DNA of 36,462 nucleotides, taken from assembly GCA_026770615.1 (NCBI GenBank), contig MU631417.1, positions 296,854-333,315 of the forward strand. Reading direction: 5' to 3'. Positions 13,281-18,817 of the stretch are shown in pieces. Source of the stretch: Pavlovales sp. CCMP2436. Taxonomy: Eukaryota; Haptophyta; Pavlovophyceae; Pavlovales. A model generated the notes under the pieces. The model ran no database searches. It was not told the DNA's origin and worked only from the letters and a program-made list of their open reading frames with translations. The position numbers were made by a program, and so were the translations under genes. The number at the start of each line of letters is the position of its first letter. The first letter of the stretch is position 1.

Positions 13281-15934
13281 GTTGTTGTTGTCGTTATTAT
13301 CGTTGCATAGCTAATCTTATGAGGGTAAGGTATGTGAAATATTATTGTGTAATATTATTAAAACTAAATAATTATTTAAATATGATATGATATATTATAT
13401 TTCTTTAATGTATTGTATAATTAAGTTCGTCGAGGCGATTTTTCTGGCCACCGTGCAGTTTTTTTTTTCTTTTTTTTTCTCATTCTCATCCTACTTCTTA
13501 TATTTATTTTATTTCATTGTCGTTTGTGCTCAGTCCAAGGGACAAGAGTACGAAATCGTGTACCTGCTCAAGCCCGGCATGCTCCCGCTGCCCTCTTCGA
13601 TGGAGAGAGGGGGGCATTCATGGCAGGTATTCTTCTTCTTCTTCTTCTTAATCTTAATCTTAACATTAATTAGAATATGTTTTGTTTTATTTTATGTCTC
13701 CGCTGCCCTCTTCGATGGCGAGAGGGGTACTTCGCACTGCTGCTTCACGGAGGCGCGCATGTAGTATGTACTGTGCACGGCGTATCTCAGCCTGCGATCA
13801 GCCTGCGCAGTATTAGTATTCTTTATGTGTGTGACTTGTCCTCCTCCTCCTCCTCCTTCTTGGTATTGGTATTATTTTTGTCTGTGAATGTAGGCGCGGC
13901 AAGAACTTGACTACAGAAAAATACAAATGAGAAAAATACTAGTGTCGCTCACCCATAATTTTTTTTTAAAATGCGCACGTTGAGTATATATATTTTTTAA
14001 AATCCATAATTTAATCTATTCGAGCTCAACCTCAAGCACATGCTGTACGTGTCGCCCACCCATAATACCAGTATGAGTATTACTTTTAACTCTACCGCGC
14101 GCGTTGAATATAATTTCAACAAGAATTTCATAATGAAAAAAAAAAAAGGAAAAAAAAAAGGAGCTCAACCTCAAGTACGTGGCGTTCACCCGCGCCACGC
14201 GCTCGCTACGATTCCTCAAACACGTCAGCTTCCACGAGGGTGGCGGGCGCGAGGCGCTCGATCAACTCTTCGGAGGCGCAGGGTACGTCCTCTTTTTTTT
14301 CTTTTTTTTCTGTTTGTCTGTCTGTCTGTCTGTTTTTTTTTTTTTCTGTCTGTCTGTCTGTCATTCTATCGGTCTGTCTGTCTGTCTGTCTGCCTACCTT
14401 TCTGCCTTTCTGTCTGTCTTTTTTCTTCTTCTTTCTATCTGTCTGTCTGTCTTTCTGTCTTTCTGGGGGATTTTTTCTTCTGCTTTCTTGCATTCTGCTT
14501 GCTCGCTATCTTTTCTGCCCTCGAGATGCTCTTCAGCGCAAGGTGCCATTCTAGTTATCTTTTGGCTATTGCCCTCATTATTAGCAAAAAGATAACTAGA
14601 ATGACACCCTGGCTCTGACCCAACCCCCACATCCCAACCTTACCTGCACAGATTTAGTTAGCCCTGACCCTTAACCCTTGCCCTAGCCCTGACCCTTAAC
14701 CCTCGCCTTAGCCCTGACCCTTAACCCCAGCTACAACCCCGATCCTACCCGTATTCCTTACCCTACCACTCACATATTTAGCCCTTACCCTATCATGTTT
14801 AACCCAGTCCTATGCCCGAACAGCCCTCAGAGCGATGGCCCCTCTGCCTTACCCGAACTGACCGATATCTAGCCTACCCCGATTCTATACCCAAACAGCC
14901 CTCGGAGCGATGGCCCCGGGGGACGGCCGGGCGCGGGCGTCGCGGGCGCGCCGCGGCCGCCGAGGCAGGTGAGTATCTTATAAACATAATAATAATTATT
15001 GATATTATTTGTATCTTATAAACATAATAATAATTATTATTGTTATTATTAGTATCTTATAAACATAATAATAATTATTGTTATTATTATTATTATCATC
15101 ATCATCATCATCATCATCATTAGGAGTACAAGATAGTAGAAGTGGTAGAAGTATTCTTATTGACATGATTACATTGATTGTTGTTGTTGACTATATTCTT
15201 GAATCGTCGTATACATCCTTGAGCTCTTGCTCATTTTACTGTAATTCGGGGAGGGGGGCGCCTGTAGTCTCGGCTACGACTCTCACCCTGCTCGATCGCT
15301 CGATTTCAGCTTTAGTCTCAGACATATCGCCTCTCGCACACTGCTGAGCCACTGATTGGGTTTGTGCTAAATTTTGGAATGGTTCCCACGGACTCGAAAT
15401 GTAAGAAAGTACAAGGGAACGTCCGTTTGTACTTTCTTACATATACTATGCAGATCACACGAAAGCCACCTCCCTCAACGCCTAGGGCGTTTGCGAGTGT
15501 GTTGAAGGGTCATACCACGTAAGTAACTAACTTACTATGCATTACCACTCCTCGGCCGGGGCAGCTCGATTTCAGGCGCGCCTGGTCCGACCACGCGCAC
15601 GACGAAAAAGCGGAGGAGGAGTTCCGCCGCTCGGGGCGCTTCCCGGGCTCCGGCAGCTTTGGCGGTGGCGGCAGTAGCGGGGCGGCGGCTGCAGAGATGA
15701 CGGAGGAGCGTGCGCGCCAGCTGCTCGAACTCGGGCCGCAGGCGAGCTTGAGCGCGCGCGAGGTGAAACAGCGCATTCCGCAGGCGCTCGAAGGTGCTCC
15801 ACCCAGATCGGCAGCAGGTGCGGCCGGAGGCGGAGCGGCTCTCGGAGGAGGTGGCCACGCACAGCTTCACCGAACTGGGCGACACGAAGGAGTTTCTTCG
15901 GCTTCAGCTCCAAGCACTCGGCATGTGGGAATAA
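1614..15934 (+). CDS. multi-exon SF1 (UvrD/Rep-type) DNA helicase with CCHC zinc knuckle and C-terminal J-domain; possibly decayed
   Basis: Ordered SF1 helicase motifs occur on the + strand over 14 kb, in separate GC-rich blocks with GT/AG borders: Walker A about 2313-2336, motif Ia (TFHALG) about 2454, FDDQLFMPL about 5300, motif II (CDQVQD) 6131-6148, motif III 6700-7010, motif IV 7483-7545, LCR/SNAPL 9240-9950, GVRCRVLGR about 10,080, motif V 13,534-13,560, motif VI 14,161-14,215, and a J-domain HPD at 15,800-15,808. The family unwinds or remodels DNA using ATP in the nucleus. Introns flanking motif III are phase 0, so NAARQ|AMLAIL and VGDSMQ|AIFGF join perfectly. Oddities: Gly to Glu in Walker A, Glu to Gln in motif II, in-frame UAG at 3327 and 11,579, and frame breaks near 10,045 and 15,790. 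Exon borders are approximate. It may be a pseudogene, or a real gene with assembly errors. Confidence 0.75.
3256..3612 (+). CDS. helicase exon with (ANGKQP)n low-complexity repeats and an in-frame UAG
   Basis: The + frame reads SPFVSRLVFLAK, then TAG at 3327-3329, then RLLAPADANQTANGKQ and several 18-bp repeats encoding ANGKQP, ending near a gtaggg donor at about 3611. A 21-bp copy of the segment at 3256-3276 lies upstream at 3182-3202. Either the exon really starts after the UAG or the codon is a nonsense mutation. Assignment to the helicase rests on position and frame. Confidence 0.4.
3819..5366 (+). CDS. helicase middle exons up to the FDDQLFMPL segment
   Basis: Exon-like blocks: about 3819-3904 (KLKDFVRLLREGRIE, before gtactg), about 4279-4370 (FLLTPLEREGKLAVLIESRF, before gtaata), about 4797-4900 (RLAHGLELAAATLLAS) and about 5120-5366. 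The last carries KVAYSRSWTPVPGRT, a Gly/Lys/Glu-rich insert, then VVNFDDQLFMPLLPLLAEEEE. A FDD-hydrophobic-P-L segment just before the Walker B motif is typical of UvrD-like helicases. TGA at 5364-5366 is probably beyond the real exon end. Diverged partial copies of three of these exons lie at 4018-4056, 4131-4171 and 4977-5008. Confidence 0.5.
5367..6088. repeat. intron with tandem copies of the next exon border and a 44-bp repeat
   Basis: A roughly 130-bp unit starting at cagtacgccgcgag occurs at about 5637 and 5911, and its start recurs at about 6086 as the motif II exon. The first two copies continue into matching intron sequence (tttatacac, then ataatattacaca-like stretches). Between them a 44-bp unit containing atgcgcccatgtgtgaattt is repeated three times at about 5760-5880. 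Confidence 0.8.
6089..6166 (+). CDS. helicase exon: motif II (Walker B) with Glu to Gln
   Basis: The frame reads AAYSHVLCDQVQDSNAARQ and ends at cag|gtacct. UvrD-type motif II is normally DExQD. Here the second residue is Gln, codon CAG at 6137-6139. The Glu is the general base for ATP hydrolysis in SF1 enzymes, so the product would be expected to bind but not hydrolyse ATP. The exon ends in phase 0 and joins the next one directly. Confidence 0.7.
6640..6726 (+). CDS. helicase exon leading into motif III
   Basis: Bounded by ggaacag| and cag|gtacgt. It encodes AMLAILIRARPHA...KLVAVGDSMQ in phase 0. VAVGDxxQ is the start of UvrD motif III. Two upstream copies of the acceptor and exon start (ctggaacaggccatgctt) lie at about 6442 and 6535 inside the intron. 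Confidence 0.75.
6963..7290 (+). CDS. helicase exon: end of motif III and Gly/Ala/Pro-rich linker
   Basis: It follows the acceptor cccgtacag and reads AIFGFAGADTSALDSIEMIL, completing motif III. A Lys/Arg-rich then Gly-rich stretch follows, whose coding-like frame appears to change around 7100-7130. A GC-rich unit (gcggcggagtccacgcccgctgcc) is repeated at about 7171 and 7246. A copy of the exon's first 44 bp lies in the preceding intron at about 6849-6892. Confidence 0.65.
7300..7482. repeat. AT-rich intron with a short direct repeat
   Basis: tacttttattattattgat occurs at about 7307 and 7388. Nothing else stands out. It ends at the acceptor before the motif IV exon. Confidence 0.6.
7483..7545 (+). 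CDS. helicase exon: motif IV (VCHRCPTTHLRLANE)
   Basis: 21 codons bounded by tttag| and |gtgagt. LGVCHRCPTTHLRLANE corresponds to the L-x-x-C-Y-R-C-P-x-x-H segment of UvrD-like helicases. Two copies of its 3' half plus donor lie downstream at about 7688-7724 and 7782-7810; the last has lost the GT (gaacgagattt). Confidence 0.75.
8135..8274 (+). CDS. helicase exon after motif IV
   Basis: Bounded by a (CTG)n tract ending tatcag| and by aag|gtgtgc. It encodes VVRQAADVALYRAFAAIG followed by an acidic stretch and GVVVYGCTFISHPLGG. An earlier, diverged copy of the start (caggtggtcgggcagaccgatgtgg) lies at about 7951. The function of this helicase segment is not known to me. Confidence 0.55.
8275..8928. 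repeat. C-rich minisatellites in an intron
   Basis: A unit of about 45 bp containing gacaagctgctgatgcatcac is repeated about five times at 8450-8630, then a short unit (atctatcccccaccca) at about 8740-8790. An exon-like segment (aacagttcgcagctcgtggc...) occurs at about 8812-8870 and again at about 8923-8985, the second preceding the next exon. Confidence 0.75.
8929..9266 (+). CDS. helicase exon(s): VALLCR segment in three tandem copies
   Basis: The frame from about 8929 reads FTARDGLAGRCSLSSHSA and later AKVAILCRR. The aaggtcgccatcctctgccg segment is present three times: about 9005, 9171 and 9241. Only the third ends cgcag|gtattc and would splice in frame to SNAPLIARR at 9916, giving LLCRSNAPL, a conserved UvrD segment before motif V. 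Which copies are used is unclear. Confidence 0.55.
9423..9915. repeat. foldback-rich intron segment
   Basis: cagatctccaccgga...aagctttgag (about 9482-9512) is mirrored by caaagcttgatccggtggagatctg (about 9623-9648), and gggaccttggcag (9525-9537) by ctgccaaggtccc. A second inverted family, gagaatattttagaatttgta (about 9691 and 9779), is mirrored at about 9889-9910. This may be a foldback transposon or rearranged copies. Confidence 0.6.
9916..10125 (+). CDS. helicase exon: SNAPL and GVRCRVLGR segments
   Basis: SNAPL is encoded after a CAG acceptor twice: at 9916 (SNAPLIARRACL) and at about 10,036. The second copy goes on, after a one-base frame change in or near a C-run (10,041-10,053), to AISFAFLRQGVRCRVLGRPQLRRKLLR. 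These match the UvrD stretch TNAPLxxxAFxLIRQGVPCRVLGR. The exon appears to end at ctacg|gtgcat and joins LLDRLCPP in the next exon in frame. Confidence 0.6.
10108..10705. repeat. five copies of an exon end plus donor site
   Basis: Copies of gctgcgcaggaaactgctacggtgcacctta, diverged to varying degree, start at about 10,111, 10,222, 10,394, 10,550 and 10,651. The last is interrupted by a poly-A run of about 28. Several go on into related intron sequence (tcttagttattg, atgtataacata). Confidence 0.8.
11084..11198 (+). CDS. helicase exon: LLDRLCPPSTIGDTS...WRAAGGEEEE
   Basis: Bounded by gctcag| and |gtaaat. It encodes LLDRLCPPSTIGDTSISDVL and LARAVASWRAAGG with an acidic end. Joined to the previous exon it reads LRRKLLRLLDRLCPP. 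Earlier truncated copies of the acceptor and start lie at about 10,824 and 10,931. Confidence 0.6.
11199..12220 (+). other. intron region with one acidic exon-like block and an in-frame UAG
   Basis: A block at about 11,532-11,650 reads six Glu, then KAEDRQAKA, TAG (11,579-11,581), PPEYESHDMAECIICVGEDL and a possible gg|taggag border. It is compatible with the acidic helical region between SNAPL and motif V, but I cannot prove it. A GGA-rich partial copy lies at about 11,417-11,455. The remainder is AT-rich or C/T-rich with no visible gene. Confidence 0.4.
12225..12303 (+). CDS. small exon: HILKGEPLVDGDSPGSEQHL
   Basis: It lies between an AG at about 12,228 and gag|gtaaca. The frame gives THILKGEPLVDGDSPGSEQH, coding-like but without a known motif. 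Its position fits the helicase insert before motif V. Confidence 0.4.
12318..12410. mobile_element. short foldback (MITE-like) element, copy 1
   Basis: An 11-bp direct repeat, tagtaatatac, sits at 12,318-12,328 and 12,400-12,410. Between them is a foldback with agcctgttc at one end and aataggctg at the other, and a GC-rich core (acggccct/agggccgt). Direct repeats at the ends of a TIR hairpin are the signature of a non-autonomous class II element; TSD length and CAGxCTG ends recall hAT elements. A relative lies at 15,942-16,038. Confidence 0.65.
12640..12985. repeat. minisatellite, about six units of 55-60 bp
   Basis: Each unit has a G-rich half (gacgaggagggggaaggggg) and a conserved half (tacgtgcc, then tgttatatcacattgtacaag). 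Unit differences are few and mainly in G-run length and the ccctg/ccatg position. It yields open frames in several phases that look artefactual. Confidence 0.85.
13021..13300. repeat. (TTC)n, (TTA)n intron repeats around a small exon
   Basis: cttcttcttcttcttaatcttaatcttaacattaa at about 13,025-13,059 recurs almost exactly at about 13,629-13,664 in another intron of the same gene. A (TTA)n tract lies at about 13,243-13,280. Confidence 0.8.
13147..13231 (+). CDS. helicase exon: start of motif V (AAVLVTVHG)
   Basis: The frame reads VHLPPDEAAAEFSKAAVLVTVHG. In UvrD helicases motif V begins with a strand followed by T-x-H-x-x-KG. Joined to the next exon it gives VTVHG...SKGQEYEIVYLL. A diverged copy of its end (ggcgatttttctggccaccgtgcag) lies at about 13,434-13,459 and a copy of its start (gagttcacctgccg) at about 12,999. 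Confidence 0.6.
13534..13626 (+). CDS. helicase exon: motif V (SKGQEYEIVYLLKPGMLPLP)
   Basis: Bounded by gctcag| and cag|gtattc. SKGQEYEIVYLLKPGMLPLP matches the UvrD motif V sequence KAKGLEFDxVFLLxPxLxPxP. A diverged copy of its 3' half (gctgccctcttcgatggcgagaggg) follows at about 13,700. Confidence 0.75.
14161..14282 (+). CDS. helicase exon: motif VI (YVAFTRATRSLRFLK)
   Basis: The frame gives ELNLKYVAFTRATRSLRFLK, then HVSFHEGGGREALDQLFGGA, ending before gtacgt. VAxTRA is the arginine-finger motif VI of SF1 helicases and its Arg is present. A diverged copy of the exon start (gagctcaacctcaagcacatgctgtacgtg) lies at about 14,020-14,049. A preceding fragment ARQELDY at about 13,888 may be another exon. 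Confidence 0.7.
14283..15564. repeat. long intron(s): CTGT microsatellite, foldbacks, CCCTTAACC-like and 45-bp repeats
   Basis: (CTGT)n with poly-T runs fills 14,300-14,465. A foldback, ggtgccattctagttatctttt / aaaagataactagaatgacacc, lies at about 14,544-14,607. Short repeats of tagccctgacccttaaccct occupy about 14,660-14,730. An exon-like block (SERWPRGTAGRGRRGRAAAAEA) at about 14,896-14,968 before gtgagt has an upstream copy at 14,820. Three units containing gtatcttataaacataataataatta lie at 14,971-15,080. A perfect 16-bp hairpin lies at 15,399-15,414 / 15,427-15,442. Confidence 0.7.
15565..15934 (+). CDS. terminal helicase exon with J-domain, frame-shifted before HPD
   Basis: From the acceptor gcag at 15,564 the frame gives LDFRRAWSDHAHDEKAEEEF, a Gly-rich linker, then MTEERARQLLELGPQASLSA and REVKQ, which resembles helices I-II of a J-domain (LGLxPxASxxEVKxA). 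At about 15,790 the coding frame changes by one base and continues KVLHPDRQQVRPEAE to TAA at 15,932-15,934, ending LQLQALGMWE. HPD (15,800-15,808) is the Hsp70-stimulating tripeptide of J proteins. A one-base error or lesion inside the domain is the simplest reading. Confidence 0.6.
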
Positions 15935-15941
15935 ATCATTG

Positions 15942-16038
15942 GAAATACAGAGCCTGTAATTCTTTTTCATAAATTCAAACGACGGCCCTCGGCGCCGTCT
16001 TTGAAATTTTTGAAAAGAGAACAGACTGTAGAAATACA
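15942..16038. mobile_element. short foldback (MITE-like) element, copy 2
   Basis: An 8-bp direct repeat, gaaataca, at 15,942-15,949 and 16,031-16,038 brackets a foldback of about 80 bp with agcctgta...acagactgta ends and a gacggccctcggcgccgtc core. It shares layout and core (acggccct) with the element at 12,318-12,410. It sits just after the helicase stop codon. Confidence 0.65.
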
Positions 16039-16771
16039 ATAACTAACTGGATTATAACTTGGCCGGAATAAATAAGATAGCTTAACAGTTGATTTTAAAA
16101 TATCAACGCGCTGCCTGGGGGGGCAGTTAAAGTTAGTTAGTGAAATAAAGCTTATGTTATTTGTGATACTTTCCTACTAGGGATGTTAAGGCTGACTTCT
16201 CAGGCTTCTTTACGTTTTGACCGTTTTGACAAATTTCTGATGCTTGACCGCGGCGTTCCTTATAATAATGATAAATATAAGCTTTGAGCACCCAATAGAA
16301 ATTAACGTCCTTATAATTTTAAGGAAAACCGAAAATAAACGTATGGGATAATAATGAGCCGAACGGATAACTAACCTTTTAAGAGCCAAACGGGCGCTGA
16401 CTGACATGGGGGTCCATCAACGCCCTAACCATATACAGGAATCGTTCCTTCCCACGACTGGAACTAAGTAACGGACTTTAACCAATGGAAAAACCGCCCA
16501 GCCGATACTCCACACCGGGCACTCATGGGCAGGCCGGCTACTAGGAGGGCAGGCTGGGCCAGCCGTAGGTACACGGGGCCTCATGGCAGCGGGCAGGGTT
16601 GGCAGGAGTGGTCCCGGGAACGCACGTTAGCGCCGCAGCCCTTACACCCTTGGTCCCACTCAGATCAGATACTGAAGTCTGTATAAATACCCTCGATCTA
16701 AAAAAACTCAATATCGAGGGTATTTTATATATAACACTTTCGAGGTTATAAAAACTAACCCGACCGCGCTG
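16039..16771. other. gene-poor stretch with a 13-bp hairpin
   Basis: AT-rich to about 16,390, then GC-mixed sequence without a recognisable open frame. A perfect 13-bp inverted repeat (aaataccctcgat / atcgagggtattt) lies at 16,685-16,697 and 16,713-16,725 with an A-rich loop. I see no tRNA or rRNA. Confidence 0.45.
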
Positions 16772-17068
16772 TTGGCGCCCCCACCGTCGCCTCAGGACTC
16801 GTTCACACCGTCGCTGCCCCCACTGGCGCCCACTACTACTGCGCCGTCGGGCGTGCTGCTGAGTGCGTCACTGAGCGCGCCGCCGCCGCCGAATGCACAG
16901 TCGGGCGTGTCGCCTAGCGCGGCGCTGAGCGGGGCGTCGGCACGGAGAGCGGCGCACGATGTCGAGTCAAGCCCCATGCACATCTTTGTCGTGATCTTCG
17001 CTGGCCAGACGCTGTTGGTCGAGGTGAAGCCATACTTCACGGTCGAGACGGTTAAGAACGTTATCCAG
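16772..17068 (+). pseudogene. truncated ubiquitin-like domain, possibly the 5' end of a retroelement gene
   Basis: A Pro/Ala/Ser-rich leader of about 68 residues is followed by MHIFVVIFAGQTLLVEVKPY and FTVETVKNVIQ (residues 69-99). This aligns with the first two strands and helix of ubiquitin (MQIFVKTLTGKTI...VKAKIQ). The frame is cut at 17,066-17,068 where a long inverted-repeat element begins; the rest of the fold is not found. Being on the same strand just ahead of the reverse transcriptase suggests one original gene, but this is inference. Confidence 0.5.
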
Positions 17069-17204
17069 GGTTCGTGATTTCACCCCGAAATCGCAAAAAT
17101 CCCGTTTCGGGGGTGAAATTTCGGGCTGAAATTTCGAACCCGAAATTTCGGGCGAAACCTGACATCCCGAAACCCCGAAATTTCAGGGTGAAATTTCGGG
17201 CAGA

Positions 17205-17730
17205 AATTTACCCTGAATAAATCAATAAACGAAATTCGGCCCGAAATTTTGGGTAAATTTTGGTTAGTTACGCGCCAAGGGGATATTAAAAAACAGAGGG
17301 GACGTTCCTGCCAGCACTGTGAAGTTCAGCTCGGCCTTGGCGATGGCAAAGGAGGGGCTCGTGGAACAAGGGCTTCCGGGAGATCACCAAGCAGGACAAG
17401 ACGAGCCGCTCGAGCGGTTTCACTCAAGCGGTTTCACTGAAGCCGCTCGAGCATGACGGCAGCAACCTACCCCTCAAAATATAAGCTGTTTCACTCAAGC
17501 TCATTGTACGACCAGTCGAGGTCCGTGATCACGGGCCTCGACACCACCAACCGTCTCGTTGTCGGCGTCACGGAGATGGAGAAGGCATACGAGGGCTCAA
17601 GACCGACAAGGCACAGGGTGCCTCGCCCTGGCGATACGAGTACCTCATCCCACTCGCCCCGACGGAGCCCTTCGTGGGCAATGCTGCACGCCACGTGCTC
17701 GGGCCGAATTTCTTTTATTGCTTTATTCAG
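17205..17730 (+). mobile_element. segment inside the left arm carrying retroelement-derived sequence
   Basis: It is flanked by an inverted pair: ggcagaaattta-ccctgaataaa at about 17,198-17,222 and tttattcagggtgaatttctgcc at about 17,720-17,742. It ends with a 56-bp stretch (17,651-17,706, encoding PTEPFVGNAARHVLG) that is repeated with a few changes at 18,818-18,873, where the reverse-transcriptase gene resumes. The duplication suggests insertion or recombination within a retroelement copy. Confidence 0.45.
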
Positions 17731-17934
17731 GGTGAATTTCTGCCCGAAATTTCCGGCTCCCGTAATGCGAGCCCTTCTACTTCTGAGCCCGTCTCGGAAT
17801 ACGGACTCGAGACGGGCTCGAGACGGTCTATTCGGAGTCCGTCTCCGTGCCAGCGTGTTAGCCTTCGCAGGCCTCGCACTTGGCAGCGCTGCGCCCGCAC
17901 TTGGCAGAGCGCTGCGCAGAGCGAGCGCAACGCG

Positions 17935-18661
17935 ATGTTCGCGTACTTGGGCCTCGGCAGGAGCGGGCCGGCGGCGGCGGCGCGCGGCGCACCCTCATCG
18001 CAGCCGCCCACCGAGGTGCTCCCCTCGCCGCACCGCCCGGCGCTGTCGCGCGTGGCCTCGCCGGCGGCGTCGTCGCGCCGCTCGTCGCTCGCTCCGTCGC
18101 TGCTCAACTCGCCGGCGGCGTCGCCGCCCCGCTCGTCGCTCGCTCCGTCGCTGCACAGCTCGCCGCGCCACGGCACGAGCGGGCCGCCCGTGCCGTCGCC
18201 GGGCCGCTCGTCGCTCGAGCCGGCTCCGCAGCGCACGACACCGGCTCCGGCTGCTGGCCCGGTTGCTGCCCCAGATGGGGCGCCCGCGGACGTGCCGCTC
18301 ATTCGAGGTGGTCGACGCGCTGTTCCGCACGGTGGTCGACCGCCCCGACGACTTGCCGGTGGGTCCGTGGGAGTCGTTCGAGCATGCACGAGACGCGCTG
18401 CAACAGTGGGCGTCGAGCAAGGGCTTCAAGCTCGTCAAGTGGAGCGAGATCAAGACGGCCACGACCAAAGCTGGCCGCAAGGGCTACCTCTACTGCTCGT
18501 TCAGCAAGGCGACGAGCTCGACGTCGACCGGCAAGCGGAAATCCTCGTGCATGAGCGCGCATGGGTTCAAGTGCAGCTTCCGGTTCCACCTCGAGGACAC
18601 CAAGCAGGGCTGGTCGTTGCTCCCGTCTCGAGCCCGTATTCCGAGACGGGCTCGGAAGTAG
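17935..18661 (+). pseudogene. possible transposase N-terminal (FAR1/MULE-like) DNA-binding segment
   Basis: Between the inverted arms a Ser/Ala/Pro-rich frame starts at MFAYLGLGRSG (17,935). A frame change near 18,290 leads to FEVVDALFRTVVDRPDDLPV and WESFEHARDALQQWASSKGF, then GYLYCSFSKATS...KSSCMSAHGFKCSFRFH and a final W. The spacing F-x-A-x-x-x-L...A-x-x-x-GF...C...C...H-x-F-x-C is like FAR1/MULE zinc-binding N-terminal domains. No DDE catalytic domain is present, so the element is non-autonomous at best. The family call is tentative. Confidence 0.4.
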
Positions 18662-18817
18662 ACGGGCTCGCATTTACGGGAGCCGCGAAATTTCACCTCG
18701 AAATTTTGGGGTTTTGGGATGTCAGGTTTCGCCCGAAATTTCGGGGTCGAAATTTCAGCCCGAAATTTCACCCCCGAAACGGGATTTTGCGCTTTCGGGG
18801 TGAAATCACGAACCCTG

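Larger units (their letters stand above)
17066..18817. mobile_element. DNA-transposon relic with inverted repeats over 100 bp
   Basis: cagggttcgtgatttcaccc at 17,066 is matched in reverse complement by the end at 18,817, and about 125-140 bp of both arms correspond, full of short (ccgaaatttcggg) repeats. The right arm continues to about 18,620 (ctcccgtctcgagcccg...). The matching left part lies at about 17,735-17,827, so about 520 bp have been inserted in, or rearranged into, the left arm. CAGGG termini recall hAT elements. No clear target duplication flanks it: aacgttat on the left and cactcgcc on the right differ. Confidence 0.65.

Noticed and set aside
14040..14618. 192-aa + strand open frame rich in Ser, Cys, Phe and Leu
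   Set aside because: It is produced by the CTGT microsatellite and poly-T runs.
14640..14800. Telomere-like CCCTTAACCCT repeats
   Set aside because: The units are irregular and mixed with other pyrimidine-rich sequence inside a gene; there is no uniform telomeric array.
17727..18480. Long minus strand frames (220 and 161 aa) rich in Arg, Ala and Gly
   Set aside because: High GC content opens all frames here; the + strand carries the FAR1-like segment.
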